Of a stretch of 64,000 nt of DNA, positions 44,523 to 57,200 are shown piece by piece; position 1 is the first letter of the stretch; every line of letters begins with the position of its first letter. The notes beneath the pieces were generated by a model that saw only the letters and a list, made by a program, of their open reading frames with translations, was not told the origin of the DNA and searched no databases. The translations under genes and the position numbers were made by a program. Source of the stretch: Isoetes taiwanensis (Eukaryota; Streptophyta; Lycopodiopsida; Isoetales; Isoetaceae); NCBI GenBank assembly GCA_021234155.1, contig JAJEKV010000009.1:8314546-8378545 (forward strand), in the 5' to 3' direction.

Positions 44523-47449
44523 TACCTCCCCCTCTTAAATCCTTGGTCCCCAAGGATTATAGGAGTATGCATATTTTGAAACCCATTCCTTGGGTCACCC
44601 TGTGACCATTATTTCATCATCTAGTCCTTTGGAAACCCATTATCGAGATGACCTTGTGATCCTAGTTTCGTAGCTCATTATTTGCGGACGTCCTACTTGC
44701 CATCCTGATGCAAGTTTCTAATTTTATTTTTAGGTAACTGACCTCATTTTGACCCCATTAATCTTTATGTGGCTTCCATGGGTTTTGGATCAGGTGAGGA
44801 TTTTGTTGCACATACACTTCACTCTCCCACATGGCCTTGGAGAGTGATTGACCCCGCCACAAGATCAGGTACTCTGCAATGTTTCTATTGCATATCTTTT
44901 GAATGCAAGTGTCTAGAATCGCCTCAGGAGTTACCTCAGAGCTAAGGACTAGGGGAATTATTGTCGGAGCTATCACGTCCGTGGACAATGTAGCTTTCTT
45001 GAGTTGGCTTACATGGAAAACGGAATGTATGCCGATTCCATTTGGAAGCTCTAACTCATATGCTATCTCATTGATTCATTCTAACACCTTGAAAGGTCCA
45101 GCATATCGGGGTGTCAGTTTGGGAACCTTCCCTCTGACCAATGGTTTCAAGGTGCCAACCTTGAGTGCCGAAGGGTAAACAATTTGTAGGAATACATACT
45201 CGCCTTCCTTGAAGGTTACTTCTCTACGATGTTTGTTGGAAATTACCCTGGCTCAATCTTGTGCTTTCTTTAAGTTTGATCTACACTGATATATATGGCT
45301 TGCATATCTTCTAACATATAAATAGCCGAATCAATTTTTAAGGCTTGGTTAGTCTCAGTATATGATCTCGGGTTCCTACCCATCACTGCCATAAATAGAC
45401 TCATTTTGGTACCTATGTGGTACACATTGTTATAAGCGAACTCTACAGGGTAAGTATTCTTCCCACTTGGACTGTTTTTCAAACATAAAACTCCTTAACA
45501 ATAACCTCCAGGATCCTATTAATTCGTTCTGTTTGTCCATCAATATGAGGGTAATTTCCACTACTCATAATGAGACTTAATCCTAGCCCTTTCATGAAAT
45601 CTTTTCAAAGATGCCCTATGAACTTAGAGTCTCGATAGCTTTCTTCGTGGCAGACCAAACATAGAGTACACAACCTGTAGGTACTCCCTTGCCACATCTT
45701 GTCCAGTAGCATCACCTCGTAATGCGAAGAACTTTGTATACTTTGTCAAACAATCGACTATCCCTAGTACTTATGTGTGTTGTCGATTGGATCGAGGAAG
45801 TGCAACTATGAAATCCATGGTTACGCATTCCCACCTTTCCAAAGGTATTGGTAATGGTTGTAACAATCTTGGTATCTTGCCATGATCTATTTTTACCGCT
45901 TGACATAGTTGGCACTGTGATACATAAGATTTTATATCTTATTTCATACATGCCAAAAGAACTATATTTTAATCAATTCATATATCTTTGATTCCCTCCC
46001 GTGTCCTGCTTGTGGGGTATTATAGAATTCGTACAGAATCTCCTTTCTAAGATTCTCTACTAAGGGTACGTAAATATGCCCCTTATAGAACCATAAATCA
46101 TTGTTTTGCATCCAAAGAGTACTTTCTCTTTTGGTTGGATCTTGATCTTTCTCATACAAATCCCTGATTATTGGAAACAATCCCATTTTAGAGATGCCAT
46201 CTCATTGATATATTTTATTTTCGAAAGGGCTTTTGCAATCGAGTTATCCTTTCCTGGGGTCTTTTGAATTTCGATAGAAATTCGTGGAAGAAGTCCAACT
46301 AGCGCATTTGCCTAGGACTTATTTCTATTGGGCTTTGCAAAAGTTTCAATGGCTTAAGTCTGTGAATACTATAAACTTGCGTGGCTCTTTGTTGATCCTT
46401 GATCTCAAGTAATGCCGCCAAGTTTTTAAGGCATGAACTATAGCCAACAATTCTTGTTCGTAAGTGGCATAGTTCTTTTCAGCTTGCGACTCTTATAAGC
46501 TACAACATGCTCTTGTTGCATCAGGACCGCTCCCAGAGCTTGTCCACACGCATCCGTGTAAACTTCGAAGGGCAAATTTAAATCCAGAATTTTCAGGATT
46601 GGTTCACTTGAAAGTAAGACCTTAATTCATTCAAAGGCTCTCTTTTGCTCTTTTCCCCATAAAAAGCTTTGTCCTCTTTTAAGTAGATCCGTAAGGGGAG
46701 CGGCTACTTTTGAAAAAATTGGGACAAATTTTCTATAATAAGTGGCTAAGCCTAGAAAGCTCCTCACATCTGGTACATCTACTAGTTGTGGCAATTCCCT
46801 GATGGCTCGTAGTTTGTCTGGATCTGGGGCCAATCCCGTTTTAGAGACTATGCGTCCAATATATGTCACTTGTTATTTTAGAAACTCACACTTGAAGCGT
46901 TTAGCAAAATCTTACGTTCCTTGAGCAATGACAATACTTTTTCCAAGTGTTCCTCTTTACTCCTTGAGTAGATCAAAATATCATCCAAACATATTTGGAT
47001 AAACTTATCTAAGTACCCTTACACGAATTCATTAGTCGCATGAATGTGGTTGAGGCATTAATCAATCCAAAGGGCATTATCATAAACTGAAAGTGCCCTT
47101 GGTTGGTTCGAAAGGCTATTTTGGCTTCGTCCCCTACCCTAATGCTAATTTGATGATATCCGCTTCTTAGATCTATTTTGAAGAAATATTTTGCCCCCAA
47201 TAATCGATCCATAATATCATTAGTTCTAGGCATTGGGTAACGATCCTTGATCGTAGCTTTAATCAAGGCCTTATAATCGATACACATGTGCAATGTTTCC
47301 ATCCTTTTTCTTTACAAATATCACAGGCACTCCAAATGGCGACTTGCTTGGCCTTATGAAGCATTTTGGAGCAATTATTTAATTTGCCTTTTAACCTCTT
47401 CTTGCTTCAAGGCTAGATAGGTAGGTAGTTGTTTTAACATCACGCCACT

Positions 47450-47655
47450 AGGCAGCATCCAACTGGACATGTAACTACACACCACACTACATTGCTCGGT
47501 TAGGCCCTGCCCCCAACCACGTTACATTGCATCCATGGGATTCGTAAGAGTGTAATTCTGTGCAGTCTCGAACTCGAGACCTGTAGTTGCTAGAACTAGT
47601 GTGTTACCAGTAGCCCAAGCACCCAAATGCCTTAGCCACAGGCTTAGTTCTCGAC
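47450..47655 (-). mobile_element. SINE-like insertion within the gypsy pol region
   Basis: It interrupts the frame between EGVPLREISHDIELES and GVMLKQLPTYLALKQEE. On the minus strand it has tRNA-type pol III promoter boxes: TGGCTAAGG (A box, 47638-47630) and GAGTTCGAGAC (B box, 47575-47565), about 63 nt apart. That spacing suits a tRNA with a long variable arm (Leu or Ser). The tail and target duplication are not resolved. Confidence 0.55.
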
Positions 47656-49407
47656 TCCAATTCAATATCATGGGAGATTTCTCGTAATGGTACTCCTTCT
47701 GAGAGTTCATCTCGTAACACATTCCGATATTTGTTAAGTAAACTTTCAAGTTTGTTATCTTTATCCATAGTGTTTATTTGTATCGCATCTATATGGGAGT
47801 CGAGAATATAGACAAGATATTTTCATTAATATTGGAACCGAAAAAACGTTTGGCTTGTATAGCCGTTATTAACTTAGGGGAAGCTATATAAGGAGTACCC
47901 TGAAGAGTGATCTCTTTTCCTTCCCTATAAATAACTACCAAATGTTTTTTCCAATCAATAAGAGGATTAATTATTTGGAGCCATTTGAACCCAGTAAGAT
48001 ATCAAATCTGGTGAGTTTTGCCAAGTCAAAACTCATTGTTTCCTCACAGTCCCCAGTGGTCAAGTGCACACTAGCCATCCCGTGGCTCCATTGATGAATC
48101 TGCTTCCCAGCGTCAGTTTCAATCTCGTATGGTGCCACTTGGACCATGTCCAATTTCAACTCTTGTGCTAAGTTTGCAGAAATGAAATTGTCAGTACTCC
48201 CTGAGTCAAAAAGAATAATAACACTTCTATCATTTATCTCTCCAAGTAAACGGATAACTTTCCCAGCAAAGTTACCTTCTTTTACCGACTTTCTTCAAGC
48301 TATGTCAGAGAGTTGCTTTGTTCCTCCCTCAACTTGTTTGGTTGTAGAGGCCATCGCCTACTTTTTCTTATGGGGTTTTGGGCAGTCCCTGGCCATATGC
48401 CCCTTTGCACCATAGTTATAACAAGCAAATGGCTTGATGGATTTCTTCCCTGAAAAGGTATCACCCTTGCCCTTATCATTACTTGGGGAATTAACTTGGG
48501 CTACTCTAGCCCTTTTGTTGGGTCCCCCTTGCTTAGTTTCAAATTTCCTTTGCTTCCACTCTTGAAAGCGATGAGATTTCTTGTTTTCTTCTTCCCCTTC
48601 TTCCTTTGGGAAACTTGCTAGAGTCCGTACCAAGGACTTATCTGCCTAATATGTGCCTTGAGGATATGGTCTCGACCATCCATCAAAATAGCTCACTTGC
48701 ATCCGGGCAGGCATATCTTTGATTCTTGCAAATACACTTCTTAAGGTGTTGATATACTGATGTAAAGTGTCTGTCTACTTGATGCTTTTAAGTTGGATCA
48801 AGGCATGATGTTCATCGTGGTGGGGGGGCATACTCTTGCTTGAAGAGTTTTTAAAATCCAGCCCAACTAGTAAATTCTACTCCTCTCCCCATGAGAAGCC
48901 CCCATCCAGAAGCGGCCACTCCCCTTAACTAGAGAGTAGCATGCAACACCATGGCTGCATCTCCCTTACTGGTGGCTCGAAAATTGGTTTCTAACCAATT
49001 GACCCATTGAATGGTTTGCTCTGCGAACTTAGTGCCACAAACTTTGGGATGATCCCATTTTTCTAGCCCCTTAACTTCCTCAAGTGACAAGGTGGCTAGA
49101 ACTTCCACTCCTTGAGTGAGATTTGCATCCATCATCTTAGCCCCAGCTTCATGATCTTGGCTAGTTTGATTTGCATTCGCAACATGGGAGGGTTTTGTTT
49201 GAGATAAGGCCTATCCACAGGCCCCCGAGCCTGGTTAGGACCTTCATTGGCATTGGTGCCCCATGGGCTCTTTGCCAATAATTAGGTTATGGTATCGAAC
49301 AATTTCTTTTCCCTTTCTGCTGCTTCATTAGCTTGCTTGGCTATTTGAAGCCGCAGACTATGAGCAACTGGTTGATATGGGTTTGCTCAATTTTAGTTTC
49401 TACAACT

Positions 49408-50699
49408 CCCTTTTTTTTTTGAAGGATGAAAGCCAAAAAGTTTATTAATCAGATATAAAAAGTACAAAATTTACATGTCTCATCTAATTGTGTAAGCACA
49501 AAAAGATGCTACAGGAGCACGAGCTTGAAGCACAATGTACTTACTCTAGAATAGGAGACTAACGATAAGAATCAATTTGAAGATACTGAATCCAGATACG
49601 CTCGATCATTTATGACTCGAGGGAGGAACACTCGTAAGCTGTCAGTATTTTTTTCTGGGCCACCATAATAACACCACGTGCAGATGAATAAATGCCCTGA
49701 AAAATGTGGCGTCTGCGACGCTCCCATATCGACTATAGGAGCCAACCAGAACCAAGATGGAATGCCCTCTGTTTAGCTGGAGGCTATGCATTGGGATAGG
49801 ATGCCAAGAGGATGCATCGACGACCCAACACACTGTTAAACAAACCTTGTAGCCAGGACCACGCCGGCTGAACCTCTGGACAATAGAAGAGACAGTGCTC
49901 AAGAGTCTCAATGTCTAAAAGGCAAAGTGGGCATATTTCAAGTATGCGAGGATCATAACGATGTCGAAAGGCATTAACACGCAGGCACCCGTGGATAACC
50001 TGCCACCATAGTACAAAGACTTTAGGGTAAAGCAACTTATCCCAAAGCCATCGCCATGTACGACGCAAAGTGGGTTGTGGAACCTGTGGGTGCTTGTGAA
50101 TATTTTTATGACAGTTCCAAGGCACCCTTTCGGTAACACCAACCTGCACAATAAGAGGGAAATTTTCTGCGACCTTCTCCCATACAGACACATCCCAATG
50201 AGAGAGCAGGAGTTTTGTCTGAAATTCAGGCTAAGACAGTAGGCGACCGACTTCATACCATGCTTGAATAGAGACAACACCTGCAAGAACCCATCTCGTC
50301 TGTGTAAGGGGATGAACTGATGCAGCCACTGGATGTGTTGAGGGGTTTGGAGGCAGTGGTGCCCACCACCATGGAGTCTCCAATAGGGTGTGGGTGGAAG
50401 GGCATGGCCAAAAGAGGCGTTTCACTGCATTCTATGCTGTCAATGATCCACACAGAAATGAAGACGGACTTGGAAAAGGTTGTAGAAGCTGAAATAATGG
50501 CCAAGGTAGGACTGGTTTGACTGCCTTCTTGCCTAGAGAGATACAATGGCCAAGAGCTTGTCTAAGACGGCATAAACCAGGAGAGTCATCTTCATCATTC
50601 AAGAGTCTCCAAATGAACTTTGAAATAAGGACTTTGCTCTGCAATAAGAAGTCCATCATACCCAGACCACCTGCCCATTTTGGAAGGATGCACCTGCCC
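49408..50699 (-). mobile_element. 5'-truncated poly(A) L1-like LINE inserted in the gypsy element
   Basis: On the minus strand it begins at KLGRCILPKWAGGLGMMDFL and runs through SKVLISKFIWRLLNDEDDSP, WDKLLYPKVFVLWWQVIHGC and the zf-RVT knuckle CPLCLLDIETLEHCLFYC. It ends in CATCCTTC followed by a run of 11 A and a few G. Target duplication AGTTTCTACAACT (49395-49407) versus AGTTTCTGCAACT (50700-50712): 13 bp with one mismatch, so the insertion is younger than the heavily broken gypsy host. Confidence 0.92.
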
Positions 50700-51045
50700 A
50701 GTTTCTGCAACTTGCCTTATCAATTCGCGGATCCTTACTTTGGCATAATCTAATTCCCGTTGGAAGTTAAAAAGATCCAGAACTTTCAAGTTTTCTGGTG
50801 TAACAAGGGTTTCTTTGGCTGCCAGCTCTTCTTCTTGATGATCTACTTGCTGGCCATCAAGCTCATCACTATGGAATTTGGATATCAGGTCATCCAAACC
50901 TCTTACCTCTTCCTTCTGGGAGCAAGATCATCAAGATCTACATTTTCCCCTTCTTTATGGATCAAGGAGCCAAATCTATGAGAGGATCTGCTGCCATATC
51001 AATTTCCCCTTCCATATCAGTCTGTAACTTAGGCTTTGATACTAA

Positions 51046-51521
51046 TGAAATAAACCTTCGTTGCAGTAGAGCAACAAACCGTCGTATCAAATCATGCCTA
51101 CCACCTCTTCCCTCTGAATCCCTAATTCCTCCACGGTATTACAGAGTTCCTGACTCAGAATGATGCCTATGATTCAAGATAGAGAGAGATAGAATGGCTA
51201 AGAGGAATTTAGAAGCTCGTGCTCCAGAAAAGTTACCCCTCCTTTGGAAATCACATATTCTTAAATAGGGCTCCATTTGATTGGTTGTACAGGGAGCCCA
51301 AGAGTCGAAATGCAGATTCGGCCTATCTGGGGCCCCTTCAGATCCCCCCTGGGGATCAGTCCGATCAGTGGCAGGCCATTCGGTTCCTGCCCTGCGCAAA
51401 AAGCAAGCCTTCGATGGCTTTAAACGGCCAACCCAATCGGGTGGCGTCACATCATCTCATTTAAGGTATTTAATAACCTTAGGTTTGGCAAAGTTTGACC
51501 CCTAATATTAAATTTGTAACA
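51046..51521 (-). mobile_element. 5' LTR of the Ty3/gypsy element
   Basis: About 476 bp. Read on the minus strand it starts TGTTACAAAT; its inner end is followed by a degenerate primer binding site (TTAGTATCAAAGCC, compare TGGTATCAGAGCC). Substantial divergence and indels against the 3' LTR show the insertion is old. Confidence 0.82.
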
Positions 51522-51627
51522 TAATTGTCTGCTAGAATATGCAGAATCAGCAAGTAGAAGTGGAGGCATATTTTTTTGATCAGTAGACTGACCTTTTTTT
51601 TTTTTTATTTTCTGCCACTTAATATTA

Positions 51628-52056
51628 TTATTGGTTGATGCAAAATTTGTTTGGAGGTAAGTTTATTGTATATGGAGCTCTTCTTGAACTGATTTGAATC
51701 ATGGACATAACCCTATTCTTATCACACAAACATTTATAAATAACCTGTTGTGTTACAATACCTTGTAGTAGACATGAATGCCTTTTATGTCGACTGTAAT
51801 AGTCATTTCCTTTGTCACCTTTTTTTTGTTTCCTCCATAAAAATATATGGAAACCATCCACAATACCATATACATTTGGCAATCCTGTTGCATCATCAAA
51901 TTCCCTTATGCATTGAGTTAATCTTGCTCCAGTAGGCATGCCAACAAATCTTTTATATAGCATTGTCTTGGATGCCAACATTAGTGTTATTTTCTTTGTG
52001 TATTTCTGCACTGTAGATTTGCCAACATAGAATCTCTGTCCCACATGCAATGGCAT
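51628..52056 (-). pseudogene. PIF/Harbinger-type transposase fragment
   Basis: A 142-codon frame matching the DDE_Tnp_4/HARBI1 family: GKSTVQKYTKKITLML (helix-turn-helix-like), FVGMPTGARLTQCIREFDDA, TGLPNVYGIVDGFHIFLWRK (first catalytic Asp in VDG) and YYSRHKRHSCLLQGIV. Only the region around the first Asp is covered; the later Asp and Glu segments are not found downstream, where a T-run begins. Probably a decayed copy. No terminal repeats were identified. Confidence 0.75.
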
Positions 52057-54276
52057 GTTACCCTGTGCAAGAAAGTAAGAACCATGGCAACGACTTTCCT
52101 AGGATCAACATGGCCGCAAATGCAACCCTAAGCAAGAAAGACAACAATCAAAATATCCCACAAAGCCTGCCTACCAACAAGAACGTGGAAAGAAATATCC
52201 CACATTATGGAGGTCGATTCAAGTTTGAAGATGAATTATTCCACAAAATCCTGCCCTACCAGAATGGATCCATGAATCTGTTCTCCAGTAGACAACCAAA
52301 TTTTTAGGCCTAATCGAGGCTGTTAGGCATTGAGACACAATTGTCTCTCCCCTCCTCGCAAAAAATACGTACACTTTTGGGAGGAGTCGTATGACGAGAG
52401 ATTGGTATTTTGATAAGCATGTGGCCAACACAAGAGAGAGATAGATAGATAGGTAATATTTTTACGTCATGCCACACTAGCACGGGGGGAGGGGGAGGGA
52501 GGGAGGGAGGGATAATATATATGTAGCTCATAACATATGGAGTGCAAGTTTTGAATGCCATGTAAACAAAGATCTACCCTTATGAATTTGCAATTGTTAG
52601 CATAGTCTGCCAACAAATTATCGACGAACATACCTATGCTAATTGTTATTCCGTTGCATCCAGAATTGGTCATGTGCAAAGTTGGAGTATTATTATTGCA
52701 TTCTATCTATCTAGTAATGCACATTGTCGATAAAAAAAAAAAAATATACATTTTATTAATTCTTGCACACACACTTAAAGATAGAACCCTCAAGCAAAAG
52801 GCCGGGCTCAATCGCTAGAATTGCTCAGTGGTCATGCCCTTCCTGATCCCCCTGAGGGGAGAGCTCTTTCAGTAAGAAACAAAGTAGTTTGAAGAAGTAT
52901 ATACAACTTCATATGCTCAACATTGTTGGACACCTATTTTTAGACCCCCCTACACATGCAATCTTGAGGAATGTAGAGGAATCTTGATGGAATTATGACA
53001 ATTTTGATGGAATCAAAGGATGCTGAGGAATTGAGGGGATCTCAAGGGAAACTTCAAGAATCTATTGGAACGGGAAATCTTGAGAATCTAAAGAGAATAT
53101 CTAGATATATTGAGAGTATCATGGATTCTAGGGAAATCTTAAAGAATTAGAATACCTCGACCTTTTTCACTTTCCCCCTCCTTTTTTTGTTGGGGGGAGG
53201 GAGGGGGAGGTCGATACTTGCAAGAAGAATCTATTTGGCTTCTTAAAGAATTTGTAAGAATGGTTAACAATCAAAACCCTCTTGTTTGAGCTTTCAATGA
53301 GGATATTGAAAGGGATATAGACTAGAAGGTCTCCAGTAAATAATTGATTGTCATGCCATTTCAAACACTTCATCAACCTCCTCCTCTTCATCAACATAAA
53401 GAAAAAGCTTTGCGACTGTTATGACACAACCACCACCACTAATTTGGAAGAATTAATTCTTGCTGGTAGCAAATTTCGGAGCAAAAACAATTTCGGGGCA
53501 AAAACCTTGGCGAGTGGCAGTAGCTGTGGGCATGGGCACGTGCCTTGAAATTTGCTTATGGTAGGAATATCCTAACAAAAAAAAAAAAATAAAAATGCCT
53601 GCCTACTATTTCTGGCCTTCCAGGCAAAATTTTGGCGTAAAAAATCGACAAGACGTTAATAAAAGTTCCAATATTTTGCTGAAAATGCCAAAATAACAGG
53701 CGGTGATTTTTTCGTCTAGATAACCCTACAGAAAGAGCAAGTAAATAGAATTTATAAATTACACATTTGGTATGAGGAGTGCAAGGGGCATTGAAAGTGC
53801 AATATAGAAAGGAACGTCCTAAGAATCTATGCTAACGTTGTCCCCCATTGTATTTGATGAAGCATGTATAATTTTGTTTGTATTTGGGGTTTGGAAGGAA
53901 TAAAGTTTCGGCCATTTTGAGAGGAGCTATCTTCTGGCTCTCGCGCGTGTCCACCAGAGCTCTAACCTCTCCAATTTAGCTCCCAACATTAAAATATCAA
54001 TAGACAGCTGGAGATGTACGGCACGCCGGAAACTCCAGATGTTCAAATCAAGAAGACCATAGCCGGATTGCCATTTTCCTGTCCTGGACCTCATAACCTG
54101 GTTCTTCAATGTTTTTCATATAATATGTCTTTCTTAGCTCCGGTAACATTGCTTATATCACTGTATTCTGTCTCTACCGCTTTTTTTCTGTCCCCTTATG
54201 TAGACGAAATTCGACTTCCCTGCAGCATCATCACCAAGTTCATAGCTAATGAGCAGTAGAAGGTAGTATTTCTAGC
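52057..54276. other. Intergenic and TOR upstream region with simple repeats
   Basis: Includes (GGGA)n near 52481-52511, an A-run at 52729-52743, a GGGGGGAGGGAGGGGGAGG purine run near 53190, and ATC(T)TTGA/GGAAT-rich sequence 52960-53150. Weak frames are not recognised. The last few hundred bases should hold the TOR promoter and 5' UTR. An in-frame TGA lies 27 bases before the TOR start codon. Confidence 0.5.
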
Positions 54277-57200
54277 ATGGCATTGCCCTTGGGGTCTTCT
54301 GGAAATGTAGCTGCATCTTCTCAGAAGCCCGGAGCAGCATGCGATACTCTGCAACGCCTGCTCACAGAGCTTTGTAAACGGAACTCCACATCCAAAGTAA
54401 GTCTTTTCGAATTTTAAACTTGACTCCTCCAAGCTTAGTTCTAAGACATCAGTGCTTCAACAGAAGGCTAAGTTTCTTTGATGCAAGGCTCACACAATGC
54501 ACGGTTATCATACATTTGTATTTAGCAAAGATTGGATTGGACCTTGTGTAAAGTCTAGATTTCTTGGATCAAGCAGATTAGGGATTGACACATTCCATCG
54601 TTATCATGTCCATTCTTATAGCAAAGATTGGACCTTGTGTAAAGTCTAGATTTCCGGGGTCAAGCATTTTTAGCAAATTACAAACATGATATCTATTCTT
54701 CCAGGAAGGATCTCTTCTGACATTTCGGAAGCATGTGGAGGAAGAGGCAAGGGATCTTAATGGAGAGGCATTGACGAGGTTTCTGGACAGCTTATATGAA
54801 CGGATCTCTGCTTTGATTGACAGCACGGAACTTAATGACAATCTTGGTGCACTGCATGCAATTAATGCACTAGTGGATGTGAAATTGGGTGAGAGTGCAG
54901 CAAAAACAGCACGATTTTCAAATTACATTCGTAGAGTCTTTGAAGAAAAACATGAACCTGAAGTCCTGGTTGCTGCCAGTGACGTGTTGGGTCGTCTTGC
55001 CGAAGCTGGTGGACCTCAAACAGCTGATGTTGTGGAAACCCAGGTTATTATGCAGTCCAAGTTTTCTATCAATTTTGTATTTATCAAAGGTTTGCACTTA
55101 GCATCTGTAGTTGCAATATGCAGGTAAAGCGTGCTCTAGAGTGGTTGCAGGGAGAGCGCATTGAATCCCGTCGTTTTGCAGCTGTCCTCATTTTGAAGGC
55201 GAGTGCATGAATGTGTTATTAATGGCAAAAGATCAATCTTCTAAATTTTTATTTCGCCACAACAAGATAGTGGATGATCTTTTAAAATGGTAGATTTCAG
55301 TTACTACACAATTACAGTATTCTCCTGGAATGCATGTTCCTCCCTAAAAACATGCTAATACCTAAGATTTAAGAGCATATAGGATTTTGTTTTCTATTTT
55401 TCTCGTAAAGTTAACATCAATCTATTCATTAAGCATGTTGTTGATTACGACGTATATACGATCTTAAACAGGAGATGGCTGATCATGCGCCTACAGTCTT
55501 TAACATGCATGTTCCCGAATTCATTGATGCCGTTTGGGTGGCACTACGTGACCAGAAATTAGCAATCAGGGAGCGTGCTGTCGAAGCATTACGCTCATGT
55601 CTTAAAGTGATAGTCAAGAGAGAGACACGCTGGCGAGTCCAATGGTATAGTGGGGATATTCAATATACCTGTATTAGCTATTTTATATTGGTCGTCTTCT
55701 TTCAGTCTATTTTGTATTGGAGGTCATTTTCAGTTCTACTCTCTGCTCTGCTATAGGTACTTCCGCATGTTTGAAGCAACTCAAGGTGGCTTAGCAAAAA
55801 ATGCTAGTGTGGAAAGCATACACGGCTCTTTGCTGGCTGTTGGGGAGTTGTTGAGGTCTGCCATGTTGGGAATTGATTTTTTGCTATATCAGCTAACAGT
55901 GGATAGATGAAACGTTGCAGGAATACAGGCGAATTTATGATGTCAAGATACAAGGAAGTCTCTGATATTGTTTTGAAGTTCAGAGACCACAGGGATCGTC
56001 TTGTCCGACGTAGTGTCACTGCACTGTTGCCAAGGATTGCACATTTTCTGCGTGATAGATTTGTAGCATCGTACCTTAAGGTATGGTACGCTATTTTGCT
56101 TTGTGCAAGGAAATAGTTAAGGCTCATGTTTGCTGATTGCTGCAGATGTATATGCAACATCTCCTATTTGTGATGCGGAATCCTTTAGAGCGTGCATATG
56201 GATTTGTTGCTTTAGGAGAAATGGCAGGAGCTGTTGGTTGTGAGCTGGCACCTTTCTTGCCAGAGATAACAATACTACTACGGGATGCGGTACTGCCCTC
56301 CTTTTAGCAGTTACTTTAAGATTACTTTACTGAAAGTACATTTGTCATTCTTACCTGCAGATTGCACCACGCAAGGGAAGAGCATCAATGGAAGCAATCG
56401 CTTGTATAGGGAGTCTAACAGAAGCATTAGGATCAGCCATGGAAGAGCATGCCCGGAATATGCTTGATGCCATGTTTGCATCTGGTCTTAGTGAAATTCT
56501 TGTAACCTCTTTGAATCAAATTGCGTCCAGGTGAGCTTATGTTGCTCCTTGGTTACGTGTTATTCTTATGTCTGACGAGTTTTTACTTTCTATAGCTTGC
56601 CGTCATTATTGCCTATGATACAGGAGCGCTTGCTAGATTCGATCTCCTTGGTCCTATGCAAGGCTCCTTATTGGACAACAAAGAAGCGTGGACCCCTTGT
56701 TCGTCCCCAACCAATTATGCCCATGGTGCCATTATCAGATGTCAATAAAGCAGCTGTAGTACAACTCGCTTTACGAACTCTAACAACATTTGATTTGAAG
56801 GTAAGTAAAACTGTAATAGTTCCAAAAGTCTTGCAGGATCATGACCTTACTTTGGATTGCATTTAACAGGGTCATGAATTGCTAGAGTTCACTAGAGAAG
56901 CTGTTGTTCCTTATCTTGAGGATGATGATGCCGTCATACGACGTGATGCAGCTGGCTGTTGCTGCAGGCTTGTGGATCATTCTTCCCAAGTAGCTGCCAA
57001 TTTTACGTCTTCTAGACTTGCAGCCACACGAGGTAGCCGGAATGCTGGCTTTAGGAAGCATCGCTTTATAATTGAGGAGGTAAGATCCAGGGCATTTATG
57101 GTCTCCATTGATTGGATTATTTTACACTGTTCCATATTTTGGTGATAAATATGAATGTGAATACTGACAAAAAAGCACGCAATTACGTGTGGATCCAAGT

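Larger units (their letters stand above)
44132..51521 (-). mobile_element. Decayed Ty3/gypsy chromovirus-type LTR retrotransposon
   Basis: Element reading leftward: 5' LTR (51521-51046), degenerate tRNA-Met primer site, gag leader (50897 to about 50710), gag (49135-48929, QTIQWVNWLETNFRATSKGD), zinc knuckle CYNYGAKGHMARDC with the second Cys changed to Tyr (near 48405), protease with active site LFDSGSTDNFISA (near 48215), RT (47302-46627: KDRYPMPRTNDIMDRLLGAK, FKIDLRSGYHQISIR, PDVRSFLGLATYYRKF), decayed RNase H, integrase (46186-45270: HIYVPLVENLRKEILYEFYN, YPVEFAYNNVYHIGTKMS) and a C-terminal chromodomain (44988-44758: YLILWRGQSLSKAMWESEVY). Many stops and frameshifts break it; it is not functional. 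It contains a SINE-like insert and an L1-like LINE. No target duplication is seen. Confidence 0.9.

Noticed and set aside
51628-52056. Active Harbinger transposase
   Set aside because: Only the region around the first catalytic Asp is present; no terminal repeats or partner gene seen.
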